A program made the translations under genes and the position numbers. Positions 17,205 through 25,224 of a stretch of 33,325 nucleotides of DNA are shown in pieces. The DNA lies in the NCBI GenBank assembly GCA_020437805.1, contig JAGQVV010000075.1, forward strand, positions 6,242 to 39,566, read 5' to 3'. The notes below the pieces were generated by a model. That model was not told where the DNA came from, did not search any database, and saw only the letters and a program-made list of their open reading frames with translations. Numbering within the stretch: position 1 is the first letter of the stretch; the number at the start of each line of letters is the position of its first letter. Origin of the DNA: Flavobacteriales bacterium (GTDB lineage: Bacteria; Bacteroidota; Bacteroidia; Flavobacteriales_F; PHOS-HE28).

Positions 17205-18064
17205 TTGTCCAACAGCTTCATTAGGTACTCGCCATAGCCGCTCTTGAGCAATGGTTGGGCAAGGGCCGACAGCTGCGCGGCGTCGATGAAGCCTTTCTTG
17301 AAGGCCACCTCCTCGATGCATCCGATCCGTAAGCCTTGCCGTTCTTCGATCACTTGGACGAATTGACCGGCCTGGGTCAACGATGCGAAGGTGCCGGTGT
17401 CCAACCATGCGGTCCCTCGGTCCAGGATCTCAACCTTCAGCTTACCACGTAGGAGGTATTCCTTGTTGACATCCGTGATCTCATACTCGCCGCGTGCACT
17501 GGGCTTCAGATCGCGTGCGATGTCCAACACGTCATTGTCGTAGAAATACAGGCCGGGGACCGCGAAGTTGCTCTTGGGCTTGGCCGGCTTCTCTTCGATG
17601 CTCAGCACGTTGTTGTCGGCGTCGAACTCCACCACACCGTATCGTTCGGGGTCGCTCACATGGTAGGCGAACACCAGTCCACCGTCCGGTGCGATGTGCT
17701 CACTGAGCTTGCGCCCAAGACCGGAACCGTAGAAGATGTTGTCACCGAGTATCAAGGCAACGCTGTCATCACCGATATGGTCTCGACCGATCACGAAGGC
17801 CTGTGCCAGACCGTTCGGCACCTTCTGTTCCGCGTAGGTGAACGAACAGCCGAGGCTCTTCCCGTCCCCAAGCAATTTGCGGAAGTTGGGAAGGTCGTGC
17901 GGGGTGCTGATGATCAGGATCTCACGGATACCCGCGGCCATGAGCGTGCTGAGCGGATAGTAGATCATGGGCTTGTCGTACACGGGCATGAGCTGCTTGC
18001 TCACGGCCAATGTCAACGGGTGCAATCGGGTACCGGAGCCCCCGGCGAGGATGATGCCTTTCAT
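17201..18064 (-). CDS. rfbA: Glucose-1-phosphate thymidylyltransferase
   Basis: The 287-residue product (RfbA/RmlA) makes dTDP-glucose from dTTP and glucose 1-phosphate, the first step towards dTDP-rhamnose and other deoxysugars of surface polysaccharides. [11 protein letters not shown] (8-18) is the nucleotide-binding signature, and Lys23 in [17 protein letters not shown] contacts phosphates. LGDNIFYG (about 106-113), [18 protein letters not shown] and GTAWLDTGT are all conserved in the family. The length is standard. The start at 18064 overlaps the stop of the MMPL-type gene (ATGA), and the stop overlaps the isoprenyl synthase start. The other rhamnose pathway genes (rfbBCD) are absent here, so it does not sit in a typical polysaccharide cluster. 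Confidence 0.96.
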   Translation of the reverse strand: MKGIILAGGSGTRLHPLTLAVSKQLMPVYDKPMIYYPLSTLMAAGIREILIISTPHDLPNFRKLLGDGKSLGCSFTYAEQKVPNGLAQAFVIGRDHIGDDSVALILGDNIFYGSGLGRKLSEHIAPDGGLVFAYHVSDPERYGVVEFDADNNVLSIEEKPAKPKSNFAVPGLYFYDNDVLDIARDLKPSARGEYEITDVNKEYLLRGKLKVEILDRGTAWLDTGTFASLTQAGQFVQVIEERQGLRIGCIEEVAFKKGFIDAAQLSALAQPLLKSGYGEYLMKLLDK

Positions 18065-20484
18065 GGTTCGTCGATGATGTCCTTGACCGCGGGATGTCCT
18101 CCATTTCCACGTTCCACGCGAAGCTCGTCGAGGTCGATGTCCTCGTCCTCGTCCATGATGTCGAGCAAGGGTTCTTCGAAGGACCTGGTGGTCATCATGT
18201 GTTCGAAGCTCAGGAGCAGCGACGGGAGGATGAGCAGGTTGGTGAGCATGGCCACGAGCAAGGTGAAGGAGACCAACAGGCCGAGCGCTTGCGTGCCGCC
18301 GAAATCGGAGAACACGAAGAGGCTGAAGCCGCAGAAGAGCACGATCGAGGTGTAGATCATACTGACCCCGGCCTCTCGAATGGCCTGGATCACCGAACCC
18401 CGGATCTGATGACCGGTGAGCTTGAGCTCCTGCCGGTACTTGGAGAGGTAGTGGATCGCATCGTCCACCGCGATACCGAATGCGATGCTGAAGACCAGGA
18501 TGGTGCTCGGCTTGATCGGGATATCGAGGTAGCCCATCAACCCTGCCGTGGTGATCATGGGGATCAGGTTCGGCACCAAGGAAACGAGCACCATGCGCGC
18601 CGAATTGAAGAGCAGCGCCATCAGGATCGAGATCAATGCCACCGCGAGCATCAGCGAAATGATCAGGTTGGAGACCATGTACTTGCTTCCTTCCAGGAAG
18701 AGCACACTGGCGCCCGTCAAGGTCACATCGTACTTCGCGGGGTCGAAGATCGAATCCACCTGGGTGCGCAAGCGGCCCATCAGTTGATCCATTCGGGCGG
18801 TGCCCACATCCGCCATTTGCGCCGTGATCCTTGTTGTCCGCCGTTCCTCATCGATGAACCCGAGCGCAACCCCACCCTTGTCCCGCATCCCTTCCAGATA
18901 CGGGGCGATGAATTGGTCCGGACCGCTGCTTCGGATCAACTGGTACTTCTCCGGGTTCCCGCCATAGAACGCCTGTTTGGTGAACTTGACCGCATCGGCC
19001 ACGGAGATCGAACGCGAGATCTCGGGGTAGGTGGCCAACGAATCCTGCAGACGGGAAATGCGTCGAAGGTTCACTTCCTTCAACACCATCCCATCCTTTC
19101 GGGTATCCACCATCACTTCCAATGGCATTACGCCATGGAACTCGGCCTCGAAGAAGCGCAGGTCCTTCATCACCTCATCCTCATGCGGCAGATCGTCAAC
19201 CACGCGGCTTTCGTTCTTGAGCCTGCTCGCGCCGAACAACCCCACCACCAACAACAGGATCGTAACGGCATAGACCATGGGACGTTGGTGCTGTACGATG
19301 TGGATCAAACGTGCCGTGCTGCGATCGACCCACTTGCGCTCCAAATGCGCCAAGTGACGGTCCTTGGGCCCCCCCTGCATGCTGAACAGGATGGGGACCA
19401 AGAGCACACTGAGCACGAACACGGCCATGATGTTCAAGGAGGCGATCACGCCGAACTGCTTCAACACATCGCTGTAGGTGAGCGCGAACGTCGCGAAGCC
19501 CACTGCCGTGGTGGCGTTCGTGGTGAACGAGGCCTTGCCCACACGGTAGATCACGCGTGTGAGGGCCTTCACCTTGTTCCTGTGCTGTGCGTACTCGTAA
19601 TGGTACTTGTTGATCAGGAAGATGCAGTTCGGTATCCCGATCACGATGATGAGCGGAGGGATGATCGCCATCACACTGGTCAACTTGTACCCGAGGAGAC
19701 CGATGGAGCCGACGGCCCACACCACACCTACGCTCACCACCAAGAGGCAGATGAGCATGACACGCCAAGACCTGAAGAACAGCAGGATCAATACGGCCAC
19801 CACCAGGACCATGAGCCCCACGAACATGCGCATCTCACTTTTCGTGCGTTCCGTAACGACCGTGCGAATGAACGGCAAGCCACTGCGGTAGACCTTGGAA
19901 CGGCCCTCCTCGAACTCCGCTACCCGGTCATCGATGATATCGACCATGTCGCCACGGTCCTCACTGTTGAAGCGCTCAGCGTTCACGAAGACCATCATCA
20001 GGCTCGCACCGGACGCTTCGTTGTACAAGGACCCCCTGTAGAACGGAAGGGAACGCACCTGCCGCACGACCGAATCAAGTTCAGCTTGGGAGGTTGGTGG
20101 TCGCGCCATCACCCGTTGGAGGTTGAAGCGCTTCAGGCTGTCGTCCCGAACAAGTTGGAACAGATGGGCCTCGGAAAAGACCGAATCCACACCGGGCTGT
20201 TGCGCGAGGTCCCTTCCCAGTTCCCACCAAGCCTTGAAGTTGTCCACCTCGTACAACGAAGGATCCTGCACCCCGAGCACGATCACGTTCCCGTCCTCGG
20301 AGAACTTGGCCAGGAACCGCTGATAGTCCAAGAAAGCACTGTCCTGCTTCGGCAACAGACCGCCGAACTTGTAGCTCACTTCCACTTTCGTGGCCTGGTA
20401 GGCGAAGAAGACGGTGAGGATCCCGAGGACCACAAGGATCCCGGTACGGTTCCGGAGTATTCTACTGGACAGCCAGGCCCACAT
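18061..20484 (-). CDS. MMPL/RND-superfamily inner-membrane transporter
   Basis: The product has 807 residues in the duplicated RND layout. There is one membrane helix at about 12-32, a periplasmic loop, then a block of helices ([57 protein letters not shown]). The pattern repeats after a second large loop ([56 protein letters not shown]). The paired Asp of [10 protein letters not shown] is in the position used for proton coupling. It lacks the length of AcrB-type drug pumps and has no adaptor or TolC gene beside it. It fits the MMPL or sterol-sensing-like exporters, which move lipids or hopanoid-like molecules. Linkage to rfbA and an isoprenyl synthase suggests an envelope role, which is inference. 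Confidence 0.9.
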   Translation of the reverse strand: MWAWLSSRILRNRTGILVVLGILTVFFAYQATKVEVSYKFGGLLPKQDSAFLDYQRFLAKFSEDGNVIVLGVQDPSLYEVDNFKAWWELGRDLAQQPGVDSVFSEAHLFQLVRDDSLKRFNLQRVMARPPTSQAELDSVVRQVRSLPFYRGSLYNEASGASLMMVFVNAERFNSEDRGDMVDIIDDRVAEFEEGRSKVYRSGLPFIRTVVTERTKSEMRMFVGLMVLVVAVLILLFFRSWRVMLICLLVVSVGVVWAVGSIGLLGYKLTSVMAIIPPLIIVIGIPNCIFLINKYHYEYAQHRNKVKALTRVIYRVGKASFTTNATTAVGFATFALTYSDVLKQFGVIASLNIMAVFVLSVLLVPILFSMQGGPKDRHLAHLERKWVDRSTARLIHIVQHQRPMVYAVTILLLVVGLFGASRLKNESRVVDDLPHEDEVMKDLRFFEAEFHGVMPLEVMVDTRKDGMVLKEVNLRRISRLQDSLATYPEISRSISVADAVKFTKQAFYGGNPEKYQLIRSSGPDQFIAPYLEGMRDKGGVALGFIDEERRTTRITAQMADVGTARMDQLMGRLRTQVDSIFDPAKYDVTLTGASVLFLEGSKYMVSNLIISLMLAVALISILMALLFNSARMVLVSLVPNLIPMITTAGLMGYLDIPIKPSTILVFSIAFGIAVDDAIHYLSKYRQELKLTGHQIRGSVIQAIREAGVSMIYTSIVLFCGFSLFVFSDFGGTQALGLLVSFTLLVAMLTNLLILPSLLLSFEHMMTTRSFEEPLLDIMDEDEDIDLDELRVERGNGGHPAVKDIIDEP

Positions 20485-20502
20485 GCGCGAGGGGGAGGGA
20501 AT

Positions 20503-20520
20503 CTGCGGAAGATCCCGCAG
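20503..20520. repeat. Short hairpin in the leader of the MMPL-rfbA-synthase set
   Basis: CTGCGG (20503-20508) and CCGCAG (20515-20520) form a perfect 6-bp inverted repeat around AAGATC. It lies between the DUF5686 gene and the start at 20484. TTCCTTTG on the minus strand at 20531-20538 (one mismatch to TAnnTTTG) could be the promoter that places this hairpin in the leader. Both are weak calls. Confidence 0.25.
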
Positions 20521-20560
20521 GCCATGTGGGCAAAGGAACGAGATCCGGAAGGAAACCCTG

Positions 20561-22993
20561 CTAAAAGGCGAAGGTGAGCGTCATTTTCAAGGCCAGGTTG
20601 TCCATCGCTTCCGGTAGTGCGTATGGTCCAAGGCGATAGAACGCCCCCACCCCGAAGCCCGTCATGCCCATTTTGAGCACCTGATCGATCTGCAGGCCGG
20701 CCTCGTAATATCCATCGTTCAGCGGCCTGAAGGTGTAGCCGCGATGCGATCCCGGATCGCTCATCCCGCCCCATACCGCACTGCCAACGACCACTGGTAC
20801 AGGCCTGAATTTCTTCCCCTTGAACAACAGGTTGCCGAAGCTGTGTCGCACATGAAGGCTCAGGTAATGGTCCGCAAGGAACTCGTTCGGGTGCATGGTC
20901 TCGAAGGTGTTCTGCGTGGCCAGAAGGAGTCCGGAACCATTGGTACCGCGCAAGTTGAACAAGAACGGATACGGGGCTTTGGTATCGGCGACCCCACCGA
21001 GCACACGCACCGAGAGGTCGCCCAATTGGCGAACACGGAAGGTCTTTTCCACCTGTGCCGAAGCACGCCACGTGGCCAGGTCACCTTCCCAGATCCCCTC
21101 GAACGACCGCCAGACCTGGGCTTGAAGGATCGGCCAACGCGTGCCCAGGTTCATCTGGCGATCCGGCAAGCGAACGATCCGCTCCCGGAAGGCGAAACGG
21201 AAACCGGCCGTCACGCCACCGGTCAGGAACCGATCCTGAAGCACGGTGACCCCTTCCGCGGCCGGCTTCGCATATTCGTATCCGATCACGTTCAAGCGAT
21301 CGGTGCGATCGGTCCCGAACCATAGTTTCAGCGAATTGTTGACCCGGAAGGCCAACTGTGCACTGAAGCGCTCGATACGGTCCATGCGATCCATGTAGAA
21401 CAAGCGATAGCTTTCGGTGCTGAAGGTGGCCGGACGACCAGGGAATGCCACGCCTCCACTCTCTTCCACATCGTTCGCATAAGCAAAGGTCAGTTCGAGC
21501 TCCCGCCCGGGCCGCGGGGTGATGGTTAGGTCGCCACCGTACTTCCACGCTTCGTCCTGAAAGCCGTATGCGAAGTAGCCACCGAGCGAGGCATAGCGGC
21601 TCACCTTGGCGTTGGTCGCGGCACCCGCTCCCAAACGCAGGCCTTCGTACCCGTTGAAGGCGATCAGACGGTCGATCCGCAGGTCGATCGGCCCGATGGG
21701 TGCTCTGCCCGTGGTCAATCGATCCAACCATTTCAGCTTGGTCTCCAAGCCCTCGGCCTCGCTCACGCTATCCACCACGTGGTATGTGCGGAGGTCCTTT
21801 TCCTGCAAGGTGTCCGTTCTCAGCGCAGCCCAATAATGGTCGTCGCGACGTGCGGCCAACTTGTCCATCACAAGGTCCGGGCCGCGCACGTCCTTCTTGG
21901 CGATCGATGCGTCCAGTTCGATGTCCTTCAGGTACGCGCGCCCGATGCCCATCACCTTCCACGAGTTCACCTGCATGAAATCGAAGTAGAGGAATGTATT
22001 GAGCTGCACCGGGAACCAACCCGACGTACCGTTGCTTCGGATGCGCTTGAACTGCTGCTGCAGTTTGATGCCGGTCCCTCCCTCCCGTTCCACCGGTTCG
22101 GCGATCACGTTCTGCAGGGCATAGCCATCCGTGTTCACCCAGAGCACACCTTTCAGCCCCGTGAAATTCTTGCCGCTTCGTGGTTGATAGCTGATCACGA
22201 AGACACTGTCCGCGGCCTCGTACAAGGTGTCCTGCAGCACGAAGAGATAATGGTCCGTGCTGTTCGGACCGATCGGGCTCAAGAAGGCCTTGTCGTTCAC
22301 AATGATCTGCGGTTGGTAGATGGAGAAGGTCTTGGTGGAGGCCACCATGGCGAGCAACGACGGGTCCTTCAAGCCACTGACACGCATGGCGAGGACTTCC
22401 TCTTTCTCGGAAGCCGGTGGGATGAATTGTTTCGATGTAGCGCTTTCGATGAGCAGGAGATGGTGTTTCTCCAACCAATCCACGGCCTCACGATCGCTGG
22501 TATCTAGGCTCGCCAGTCGCGTGGAGTCGCCCAACAACGCACTGTCCATGGCCGCCGTGAAGACCGTCTTGCTGTAGCTGGTGTAGCGGTGCGCCCGGTT
22601 GCGCATGTTGTCATTCACTTTCCGACCGGCATGCACACGTTCGATTATCCGGTGCGCCGGATTGTCCGTCGGGGTGATGTCCACTTCGCGGAGTTCCACG
22701 GCACCCCGCCTCATACGCACCAGATGCGGACCTGCATCGTTCACCGAAAGGTCCAGGCCCGCGTAGCCCACGTAACTGAACCGCAGTAGCACCGGTAACG
22801 CCGACACCTCGATCCGGAAGCGACCATCGATGTCCGTGGTGGCGCCATCGCGTTCACCTACGGGCAAGAGATGCACGAATGCCAAAGGTTCGCCCGTACG
22901 TTCGTCCAGCACGCGCCCGGTAACGGCCACTTGGGCCTGCATCACAGCGGTCGAAACAACGTGCAGGATGATCAGGGCAAAGAGATGACGCAT
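20561..22993 (-). CDS. DUF5686 outer-membrane protein with carboxypeptidase-regulatory-like domain
   Basis: The product has 810 residues. A signal peptide (MRHLFALIILHVVSTAVMQAQ) is followed by a carboxypeptidase regulatory-like domain (about 23-100: VTGRVLDERTGEPLAFVHLL, TTDIDGRFRIEV, RFSYVGYAGLDL). This is the fold found at the front of many Bacteroidota TonB-dependent proteins. The middle (about 110-450) has YTSYSKTVF and YQPRSGKNFTGLKGVLWV, typical of DUF5686. The last 350 residues show barrel-like strands ending in MTLTFAF, with the terminal Phe expected for BAM insertion. There is no plug domain or TonB box, so it is not a classical SusC. The family has no proven function, though related proteins have been linked to surface or stress phenotypes. 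It is divergent from the radical SAM gene and precedes the MMPL-type gene by 76 bases. Confidence 0.92.
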   Translation of the reverse strand: MRHLFALIILHVVSTAVMQAQVAVTGRVLDERTGEPLAFVHLLPVGERDGATTDIDGRFRIEVSALPVLLRFSYVGYAGLDLSVNDAGPHLVRMRRGAVELREVDITPTDNPAHRIIERVHAGRKVNDNMRNRAHRYTSYSKTVFTAAMDSALLGDSTRLASLDTSDREAVDWLEKHHLLLIESATSKQFIPPASEKEEVLAMRVSGLKDPSLLAMVASTKTFSIYQPQIIVNDKAFLSPIGPNSTDHYLFVLQDTLYEAADSVFVISYQPRSGKNFTGLKGVLWVNTDGYALQNVIAEPVEREGGTGIKLQQQFKRIRSNGTSGWFPVQLNTFLYFDFMQVNSWKVMGIGRAYLKDIELDASIAKKDVRGPDLVMDKLAARRDDHYWAALRTDTLQEKDLRTYHVVDSVSEAEGLETKLKWLDRLTTGRAPIGPIDLRIDRLIAFNGYEGLRLGAGAATNAKVSRYASLGGYFAYGFQDEAWKYGGDLTITPRPGRELELTFAYANDVEESGGVAFPGRPATFSTESYRLFYMDRMDRIERFSAQLAFRVNNSLKLWFGTDRTDRLNVIGYEYAKPAAEGVTVLQDRFLTGGVTAGFRFAFRERIVRLPDRQMNLGTRWPILQAQVWRSFEGIWEGDLATWRASAQVEKTFRVRQLGDLSVRVLGGVADTKAPYPFLFNLRGTNGSGLLLATQNTFETMHPNEFLADHYLSLHVRHSFGNLLFKGKKFRPVPVVVGSAVWGGMSDPGSHRGYTFRPLNDGYYEAGLQIDQVLKMGMTGFGVGAFYRLGPYALPEAMDNLALKMTLTFAF

Positions 22994-23107
22994 GGTGGTG
23001 GTTCCGTCCGTGGGACGTGGTAGCGGCCGGGAAAGTAACAGGTGGAACCGTTGTTCATGCGGAACGGCCCGGTCCAGTGCAGTGGAATACGCCAGGGATC
23101 GAGCCCG

Positions 23108-23115
23108 TACCTTGC
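23108..23115 (+). promoter_or_regulatory. Candidate -7 element (TACCTTGC) close to the radical SAM start
   Basis: TACCTTGC ends 4 bases before the ATG at 23120, the same arrangement seen at 6338 and 13003. It would produce a leaderless or nearly leaderless mRNA. Its presence supports 23120 as the start over the upstream in-frame codons. Confidence 0.3.
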
Positions 23116-23119
23116 AGCC

Positions 23120-24142
23120 ATGCTCGCCCGCAGCCGTGATGCCTTTGAATGGGCGACCAAAGCAACACCCCGCCGACTGCGCAATGCGGCCGGGCTTTGG
23201 ACCAGCTACCAGCGGGCCAAGTGGAGCAAGGAACCGCGGATCGGTGGCCTGCCGTTCAGTATCAGCTTCGAGCCCACCACGGCCTGCAACTTGCGCTGCC
23301 CGGAATGTCCGAGCGGCTTACGGAGTTTCACCCGCCCCATTGGCAACCTGAAACAGGACCTGTTCACCCGAGTGATCGATGAACTGGCGCCGGACCTGTG
23401 GGCGCTCACCTTCTACTTCCAAGGCGAGCCGTACATCAATCCCGGTTTCCTCGACATGGTGCACTACGCCCATGGAAAGGGCTTATACACCGCCACCAGC
23501 ACCAACGCACATTTTCTGGATGACGCCAAGGCCGAGGCCACCGTGCGCAGCGGACTATCGCGGCTGATCATCTCGCTGGACGGCACCACGCAGGAGACCT
23601 ATTCCGCGTACCGCAAGGAAGGTGAACTGGCCAAGGTGATCGAAGGGACCGAACGCATCGTGGAATGGAAGCGCAGGCTGAAGAGCTGCACGCCGCACGT
23701 GGTGTTCCAGTTCCTGGTGGTGAGACCGAACGAGCACCAGATCCCCGACGCACGGAAGCTTGCGAAAGAGCTGGGCGTCGATGAACTCTGGCTGAAGACC
23801 GCGCAGATCTACGACCCGCAAGACGACCATGCGCTGATCCCCACGCAGGACAAGTACGCCCGCTACCGGCGCAATGAGAGCGGGGTGTGGGAGGTGAAGA
23901 ACAAGTTGCAGGACAACTGCTGGAAAATGTGGCACAGCTGCGTGATCACCTGGGATGGTCGTGTGGTGCCCTGTTGCTTCGACAAGGACGCCCACCATGT
24001 GCTCGGTGACCTAAGCACCCAAAGCTTCAAGGGGCTATGGCACAGCAATGGCTACCACGACTTCCGGCGCTCGCTGCTTCATTCTCGCAGCAGTATCGAG
24101 ATGTGCCGGAATTGTAGTGAGGGGAGCCCTGTTTGGGCCTGA
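23120..24142 (+). CDS. Radical SAM/SPASM-domain protein
   Basis: The product has 340 residues from the ATG at 23120 (the frame is open to 23042). Cys56, Cys60 and Cys63 form the CxxxCxxC cluster in TTACNLRCPECPSG, which binds the SAM-cleaving 4Fe-4S cluster. FYFQGEPYINP and IISLDGTTQETYSAYR are standard radical SAM barrel motifs. The C-terminal SPASM region contains Cys267, Cys274, Cys285, Cys286, Cys329 and Cys332, enough for an auxiliary cluster. SPASM enzymes often mature peptides or modify enzymes, but no short precursor peptide gene is visible beside it. The protein may act on a lipid, sugar or a distantly encoded peptide. The stop codon TGA is embedded in a hairpin shared with the facing frr gene. 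Confidence 0.92.
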   Translation: MLARSRDAFEWATKATPRRLRNAAGLWTSYQRAKWSKEPRIGGLPFSISFEPTTACNLRCPECPSGLRSFTRPIGNLKQDLFTRVIDELAPDLWALTFYFQGEPYINPGFLDMVHYAHGKGLYTATSTNAHFLDDAKAEATVRSGLSRLIISLDGTTQETYSAYRKEGELAKVIEGTERIVEWKRRLKSCTPHVVFQFLVVRPNEHQIPDARKLAKELGVDELWLKTAQIYDPQDDHALIPTQDKYARYRRNESGVWEVKNKLQDNCWKMWHSCVITWDGRVVPCCFDKDAHHVLGDLSTQSFKGLWHSNGYHDFRRSLLHSRSSIEMCRNCSEGSPVWA

Positions 24143-24172
24143 GGCCTCGGCTTCGCTCGGCCTGACAGGCCC
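24135..24172 (+). repeat. REP-like palindromic element (left copy) containing the radical SAM stop codon
   Basis: GGGCCT (24135-24140) pairs with AGGCCC (24167-24172), and AGGCC (24142-24146) pairs with GGCCT (24059-equivalent inner arm at 24159-24163). The 12-base loop TCGGCTTCGCTC spans 24147-24158. The radical SAM stop TGA (24140-24142) sits in the 5' arm. The right copy at 24592-24625 has almost the same loop in opposite orientation. The element resembles the abundant intergenic palindromes of Bacteroidota with a CTTCGCTCGG core, a comparison made from memory. Confidence 0.7.
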
Positions 24173-24222
24173 ACGCGCACTTTTCCAAACAGAACTTCAC
24201 GATCTCCACCATACTGTACCAC

Positions 24223-24234
24223 CGGTTGCAACCG
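24223..24234. promoter_or_regulatory. Perfect 12-bp palindrome upstream of the GIY-YIG gene
   Basis: CGGTTGCAACCG is a perfect dyad 28 bases before the ATG at 24262. GAGATTTG at 24243-24250 (one mismatch to TAnnTTTG) lies between it and the start. The position suits an operator, but no binding protein is known. Confidence 0.3.
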
Positions 24235-24261
24235 AACTGAACGAGATTTGCATTGATCGGC

Positions 24262-24582
24262 ATGCATATCCACTTCGTTCATATCATCGAATGCTGTGAT
24301 GCCACCCTGTACGTGGGTGTGACAAACAATGTGGAACGTAGGTTCCAAGAGCACTGCGAAGGGGTATCTCCTCGCTCGTACACAGCAAAGAGACGGCCAC
24401 TGAAACTCGTTCATGTAGAGCACTTCCGATGGATACAAGTCGCCATTGCTCGGGTAAAGCAACTTAAGGGATGGTCCGCCCAGAAGAAACGTGCCTTGAT
24501 AATGGCGCAAGAGGAAGTTCTACATCTCCTCGCTTCGTGTCGAAACTCCAGTTCACATCTGTACGGGAAGAACAGCACTTGA
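24262..24582 (+). CDS. Small GIY-YIG nuclease-family protein
   Basis: The product has 106 residues from the ATG at 24262 (a TTG at 24253 is an alternative). The fold markers are in order. FVHIIECCDATLYVGVTNN stands for the GIY...YIG strands (here VHI and YVG). VERRFQEHCEG supplies the catalytic Arg and His region. YTAKRRPLKLVHVEHF follows, then a Lys/Arg-rich helix with KQLKGWSAQKKRALI. This is the UvrC-N/YhbQ-like single-domain type, usually about 80-100 residues. The C-terminal tail (SCRNSSSHLYGKNST) is not part of the domain. It sits alone between the convergent radical SAM and frr genes, framed by two related hairpins. It looks less GC-rich than its neighbours, which hints at transfer. 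Many stand-alone family members have no known role. Confidence 0.82.
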   Translation: MHIHFVHIIECCDATLYVGVTNNVERRFQEHCEGVSPRSYTAKRRPLKLVHVEHFRWIQVAIARVKQLKGWSAQKKRALIMAQEEVLHLLASCRNSSSHLYGKNST

Positions 24583-24591
24583 CAACTTGAA

Positions 24592-24625
24592 GGTGTCACT
24601 CCGGGCGAAGCCGAGGAGTCACACC
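24592..24625 (-). repeat. REP-like palindromic element (right copy) containing the frr stop codon
   Basis: On the minus strand GGTGTGACTCC and GGAGTGACACC pair over 10 of 11 positions around the 12-base loop TCGGCTTCGCCC. The frr stop TGA (24621-24619) lies in the 5' arm at the same place, relative to the loop, as the radical SAM stop in the left copy. CCTCGGCTTCGC at 24145-24156 is matched exactly by its reverse complement at 24605-24616. It may also act as a transcription terminator for frr, but it has no long U-tract. Confidence 0.7.
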
Positions 24626-25179
24626 TTCATGATGTCCTTCTCCTTGGCGTCCACCAGAGCATCGACCTTCTTGTTGTAGATGCCGGTGAGCTTCTCCACC
24701 TCGGCATCCAGGCTCTTGGCGGTGTCCTCGGGAAGTCCGTCCTTCTTGGCGGTCTTGATGGCTTCCATGGCCTTCTGGCGGCTGCTGCGGATGCCCACGC
24801 GGGCATGTTCACCTTCAGCGTGGGCGTTCTTGGACAGGGCCTTCCGTCGATCCTCGGTCAGCATGGGCACGTGTATGATCACGCTTTCCCCATTGTTGCT
24901 CGGGTTGAACCCAAGGTTGGCGCCAATGATGGCCTTCTCGATGGGGTCGATCATGCTCTTCTCCCAAGGCTTCACGAACAGGGTGCGTGCATCGCCTGTG
25001 TTCACCGCTGCCACCTGGCCCAAGGGCACCATCTGTCCGTAGTAATCGACGTGCACGGTCTCGAGCATGCCCGGGTTCGCAGCGCCTGCACGGATCTTGG
25101 TGAGTTCGTGATCAAGGTGATCCACGGCTTTGCGCATGTGCTCTTCGCACTCGGAAATAACGGCGTCGGTATCGATCAT
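24619..25179 (-). CDS. frr: Ribosome recycling factor
   Basis: The 186-residue product releases the post-termination ribosome from mRNA together with EF-G. The whole length matches the family, with LDHELTKIRAGAANPGML (the conserved KIRxGRA-like region, here KIRAGAA), VDYYGQMVPLGQVA, KPWEKSMIDPIEKAI, NLGFNPSNNGESVIIHVPML and TEDRRKALSK. The Arg of the usual KIRTGRA motif is replaced by Ala-Ala, a mild variation. The gene follows pyrH by 45 bases, the common bacterial order, so they are probably one transcript. Its stop codon is inside a palindromic element. Confidence 0.97.
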   Translation of the reverse strand: MIDTDAVISECEEHMRKAVDHLDHELTKIRAGAANPGMLETVHVDYYGQMVPLGQVAAVNTGDARTLFVKPWEKSMIDPIEKAIIGANLGFNPSNNGESVIIHVPMLTEDRRKALSKNAHAEGEHARVGIRSSRQKAMEAIKTAKKDGLPEDTAKSLDAEVEKLTGIYNKKVDALVDAKEKDIMKV

Positions 25180-25224
25180 GGTCTCGTTCTATGGGATGGT
25201 AAAAATAGCAGGCACCACCGAGGC

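Noticed and set aside
16257-17408. A 383-residue version of the isoprenyl synthase
   Set aside because: The extension runs inside rfbA and shows no family similarity. The GTG overlapping the rfbA stop gives the expected length.
18094-20577. An 827-codon plus-strand open frame opposite the MMPL-type gene
   Set aside because: The translation is His/Glu/Asp-rich and has no domain. The opposite strand encodes a complete membrane transporter.
24253-24582. GIY-YIG gene as a homing endonuclease inside an intron
   Set aside because: Both flanking genes (radical SAM and frr) are complete and no split gene or intron structure is seen.
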